Below are positions 5,857 through 7,583 of a stretch of DNA of 7,583 nt, in pieces. Below the pieces are notes generated by a model. It ran no database searches. It worked only from the letters and a program-made list of their open reading frames with translations, and was not told the origin of the DNA. The position numbers were made by a program, and so were the translations under genes. Origin of the DNA: Sediminibacterium sp. (GTDB lineage Bacteria > Bacteroidota > Bacteroidia > Chitinophagales > Chitinophagaceae). How positions within the stretch are numbered: position 1 is the first letter of the stretch; the number at the start of each line of letters is the position of its first letter. The stretch spans positions 1 through 7,583 of the forward strand of contig JAOASV010000215.1 of assembly GCA_030158535.1 (NCBI GenBank), given 5' to 3'.

Positions 5857-6573
5857 ATGACCTGGAAACAAGTCTTTACATCATCGGTTGGAAAAAAATT
5901 GGTTATGGGTTTTACTGGAATTTTTCTGGTGCTCTTTTTAATTGTGCATGTGGGACTCAATGCTTGCATTTGGGCTGCCGCTTATGATCCTGCCGATCAG
6001 GGGCAAATGTTTAACAAAGCTGCGCATTTTATGGGTAGCAATGTGCTTCCTAGAATTTTAGAGATTGGCCTTTTTGCTGGTTTCTTCCTACACATCTTTC
6101 AGGGTTATTTATTAACGCTAGAGAATCGTAAAAAAAGAAGTATTGGTTATGCTGTAGCATATGCTGATGGAAGTAAATGGTATAGCAGAAGTATGGCGAT
6201 ACTAGGTACACTCCTACTTATGTTTTTAGTGATGCACATTTATCATTTTTGGACACCTAGTAGACTTGGTGGTATAGGTAGTGTTCAGGCACTTGCAGAA
6301 GTAGAGTACAATGGTGTTATGCACCATAACTTATATGCCGAAATGAGAAACGTTTTTGTAGGCAATACACTGATTGTTGCGCTCTATGTATTAGCGTGTG
6401 GCTCTTTGGCATACCACTTATTACATGGATTCCAAAGTGCCTTTAAAACCATTGGCATTCACAATAAAAAAATTAGTGGACTCATCAACTCGGTGGGCGT
6501 AGGCTTTTCTATCATCGTGCCATTATTATTTGCACTGATGCCACTCAGTTTTTATTTTGGTTGGATCAAATAA
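5857..6573 (+). CDS. sdhC: Succinate dehydrogenase cytochrome b558 subunit SdhC
   Basis: The membrane anchor of respiratory complex II, carrying heme b and passing electrons from succinate oxidation to menaquinone. The protein has 238 residues with five predicted membrane helices (about 14-38, 66-88, 113-132, 166-190, 210-235), matching the single-subunit, di-heme b558 type found in Bacteroidetes and Bacillus rather than the SdhC/SdhD pair of Proteobacteria. Histidines suitable as axial heme ligands lie in four helices: H31, H79, H127 (or H130) and H187 (or H190). Recognisable family stretches are SSVGKKLVMGFTG (9-21), FNKAAHFMGSN (52-62) and SKWYSRSM (106-113). The ATG at 5857 gives the typical MTWKQVFTSS opening; no Shine-Dalgarno is seen. 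sdhA follows after 28 bp, so this is the first gene of the sdhCA(B) operon. Confidence 0.96.
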   Translation: MTWKQVFTSSVGKKLVMGFTGIFLVLFLIVHVGLNACIWAAAYDPADQGQMFNKAAHFMGSNVLPRILEIGLFAGFFLHIFQGYLLTLENRKKRSIGYAVAYADGSKWYSRSMAILGTLLLMFLVMHIYHFWTPSRLGGIGSVQALAEVEYNGVMHHNLYAEMRNVFVGNTLIVALYVLACGSLAYHLLHGFQSAFKTIGIHNKKISGLINSVGVGFSIIVPLLFALMPLSFYFGWIK

Positions 6574-6601
6574 TTATCACTCAATTTAAATTTCTAAGCA
6601 T

Positions 6602-7583
6602 ATGCTTAATTCAAAAATACCTGCCGGCAACCTTGAAAAAAAATGGGAAGATTACAAGGGACATTGCAAACTTGTTAACCCGGCCAATAAACGTAAACTA
6701 GAAGTGATTGTTGTAGGTACCGGTTTAGCTGGTGCTTCTGCTGCTGCCTCTTTAGGAGAACTTGGCTACAAGGTTAAAGCATTTTGTTTTCAGGATTCTC
6801 CACGTCGTGCGCACTCTATTGCAGCGCAGGGTGGTATCAATGCTGCTAAAAACTATCAGAACGATGGTGATAGCGTTTTCAGATTATTCTACGACACTAT
6901 TAAAGGTGGTGACTACCGTGCGCGCGAAGCAAACGTACACCGCCTTGCAGAAGTGAGTGTTAATATTATTGACCAGTGCGTGGCACAAGGTGTTCCTTTT
7001 GCACGTGAATATGGTGGACTATTAAGTAACCGTAGTTTTGGTGGTACACAAGTACAACGTACGTTTTATGCGGCGGGCCAAACAGGTCAGCAATTACTGA
7101 TTGGTGCGTACCAAGCTTTAGAGCGTCAGGTGGCACTTGGTAATGTAAAAATGTACAGCCGTCATGAAATGCTAGAAGTAGTAAAAATTGATGGTAAAGC
7201 AAGAGGTATTATTGCACGTGATTTAGTGTCTGGTAATTTAGAAAAGCATTTTGGTCATGCGGTACTATTATGTACTGGTGGTTATGGTAACGTATTTTAT
7301 TTGTCTACCAACGCCATGGGTTCTAACGTAACGGCTGCATGGAAAGCACATCGTCAGGGTGCATTATTTAGCAACCCATGCTTCACACAAATTCACCCTA
7401 CCTGTATTCCTGTTAGTGGCGATCATCAATCTAAATTAACGTTGATGTCTGAGTCACTCAGAAATGATGGACGTATTTGGGTGCCTAAAAATTTAAATGA
7501 AACGCGCAAAGCGGTAGATATTCCTGAAGAAGAAAGAGATTATTATTTAGAGCGCAGATATCCTGCATTTGGCAACCTTGTAC
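6602..7583 (+). CDS. sdhA: Succinate dehydrogenase flavoprotein subunit SdhA (C-terminal half cut off by window edge)
   Basis: The catalytic flavoprotein of complex II, oxidising succinate to fumarate and passing electrons to the SdhB iron-sulfur protein. The frame is open from ATG at 6602 to the window end, giving 327 complete residues of an expected 640-670. Seen: the FAD dinucleotide-binding motif VVGTGLAGASAA (37-48); RRAHSIAAQGGINAA (68-82), in which H71 is the expected covalent FAD attachment histidine; the FAD-domain motif LLCTGGYGNVF; QIHPTCIP with H265; and LMSESLRNDGR, with R287 as the probable substrate arginine. It resembles the B. subtilis/epsilon-type SdhA/FrdA group that goes with a b558 anchor. 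That group includes fumarate reductases, so direction of catalysis is inferred from the family's usual role. It lies 28 bp after sdhC and sdhB presumably follows. Confidence 0.96.
   Translation, partial: MLNSKIPAGNLEKKWEDYKGHCKLVNPANKRKLEVIVVGTGLAGASAAASLGELGYKVKAFCFQDSPRRAHSIAAQGGINAAKNYQNDGDSVFRLFYDTIKGGDYRAREANVHRLAEVSVNIIDQCVAQGVPFAREYGGLLSNRSFGGTQVQRTFYAAGQTGQQLLIGAYQALERQVALGNVKMYSRHEMLEVVKIDGKARGIIARDLVSGNLEKHFGHAVLLCTGGYGNVFYLSTNAMGSNVTAAWKAHRQGALFSNPCFTQIHPTCIPVSGDHQSKLTLMSESLRNDGRIWVPKNLNETRKAVDIPEEERDYYLERRYPAFGNLV

Noticed and set aside
6762..7202. Open frames on both strands inside sdhA
   Set aside because: They lie in other frames of the clear SdhA flavoprotein, with repetitive, motif-free translations.
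1..7583. A new defence, mobile or biosynthetic system
   Set aside because: Every coding region matches a known core family in a plausible chromosomal order; no integrase, transposase, CRISPR, toxin-antitoxin pair or odd insertion is visible.

Overview
The window looks like chromosomal core DNA from a member of the Bacteroidetes (Bacteroidota). Four things point that way: the Bacteroidetes-restricted DUF4295 gene after rpmB-rpmG; the b558-type SdhC followed by SdhA; promoter boxes matching the Bacteroidetes -7 consensus TAnnTTTG; and no Shine-Dalgarno sequence in front of the starts. The SdhC and ABC-F sequences feel closest to the Chitinophagia/Sphingobacteriia side of the phylum, but this is from memory and weak.

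Layout. Positions 1-5687 are all on the minus strand; read in transcription order (right to left) they hold a MacB/FtsX-type ABC permease (5687-4440), tsaD (4424-3405), an ABC-F ATPase (3303-1678), rpmB (1551-1315), rpmG (1284-1102), a DUF4295 ribosomal small protein (1099-926) and ftsY (846 to the left edge, C-terminus cut off). From 5857 the plus strand carries sdhC (5857-6573) and the first half of sdhA (6602 to the right edge). A 169-bp divergent intergenic region (5688-5856) separates the two blocks, with a TATTTTTG box facing each way. No stretch over 300 bases lacks a gene. I see no tRNA, rRNA, CRISPR, insertion sequence or prophage sequence.

Function. The minus-strand block is mostly translation and protein targeting: t6A tRNA modification (TsaD), a ribosome-associated ABC-F factor, three 50S subunit proteins and the SRP receptor. 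A strong promoter in front of rpmB and the 2-bp rpmG/DUF4295 junction suggest one short r-protein transcript. A terminator-like hairpin lies between DUF4295 and ftsY and may reduce read-through. The plus-strand block is respiratory complex II; sdhB presumably follows outside the window.

I found no new defence, mobile or biosynthetic system. The best second looks are the ABC-F protein, in which three separate changes all fall in the same one of its two ATP sites (including a natural Glu-to-Gln at the catalytic Walker B position), the DUF4295 protein as a phylum-specific ribosomal protein, and the possible attenuator before ftsY.
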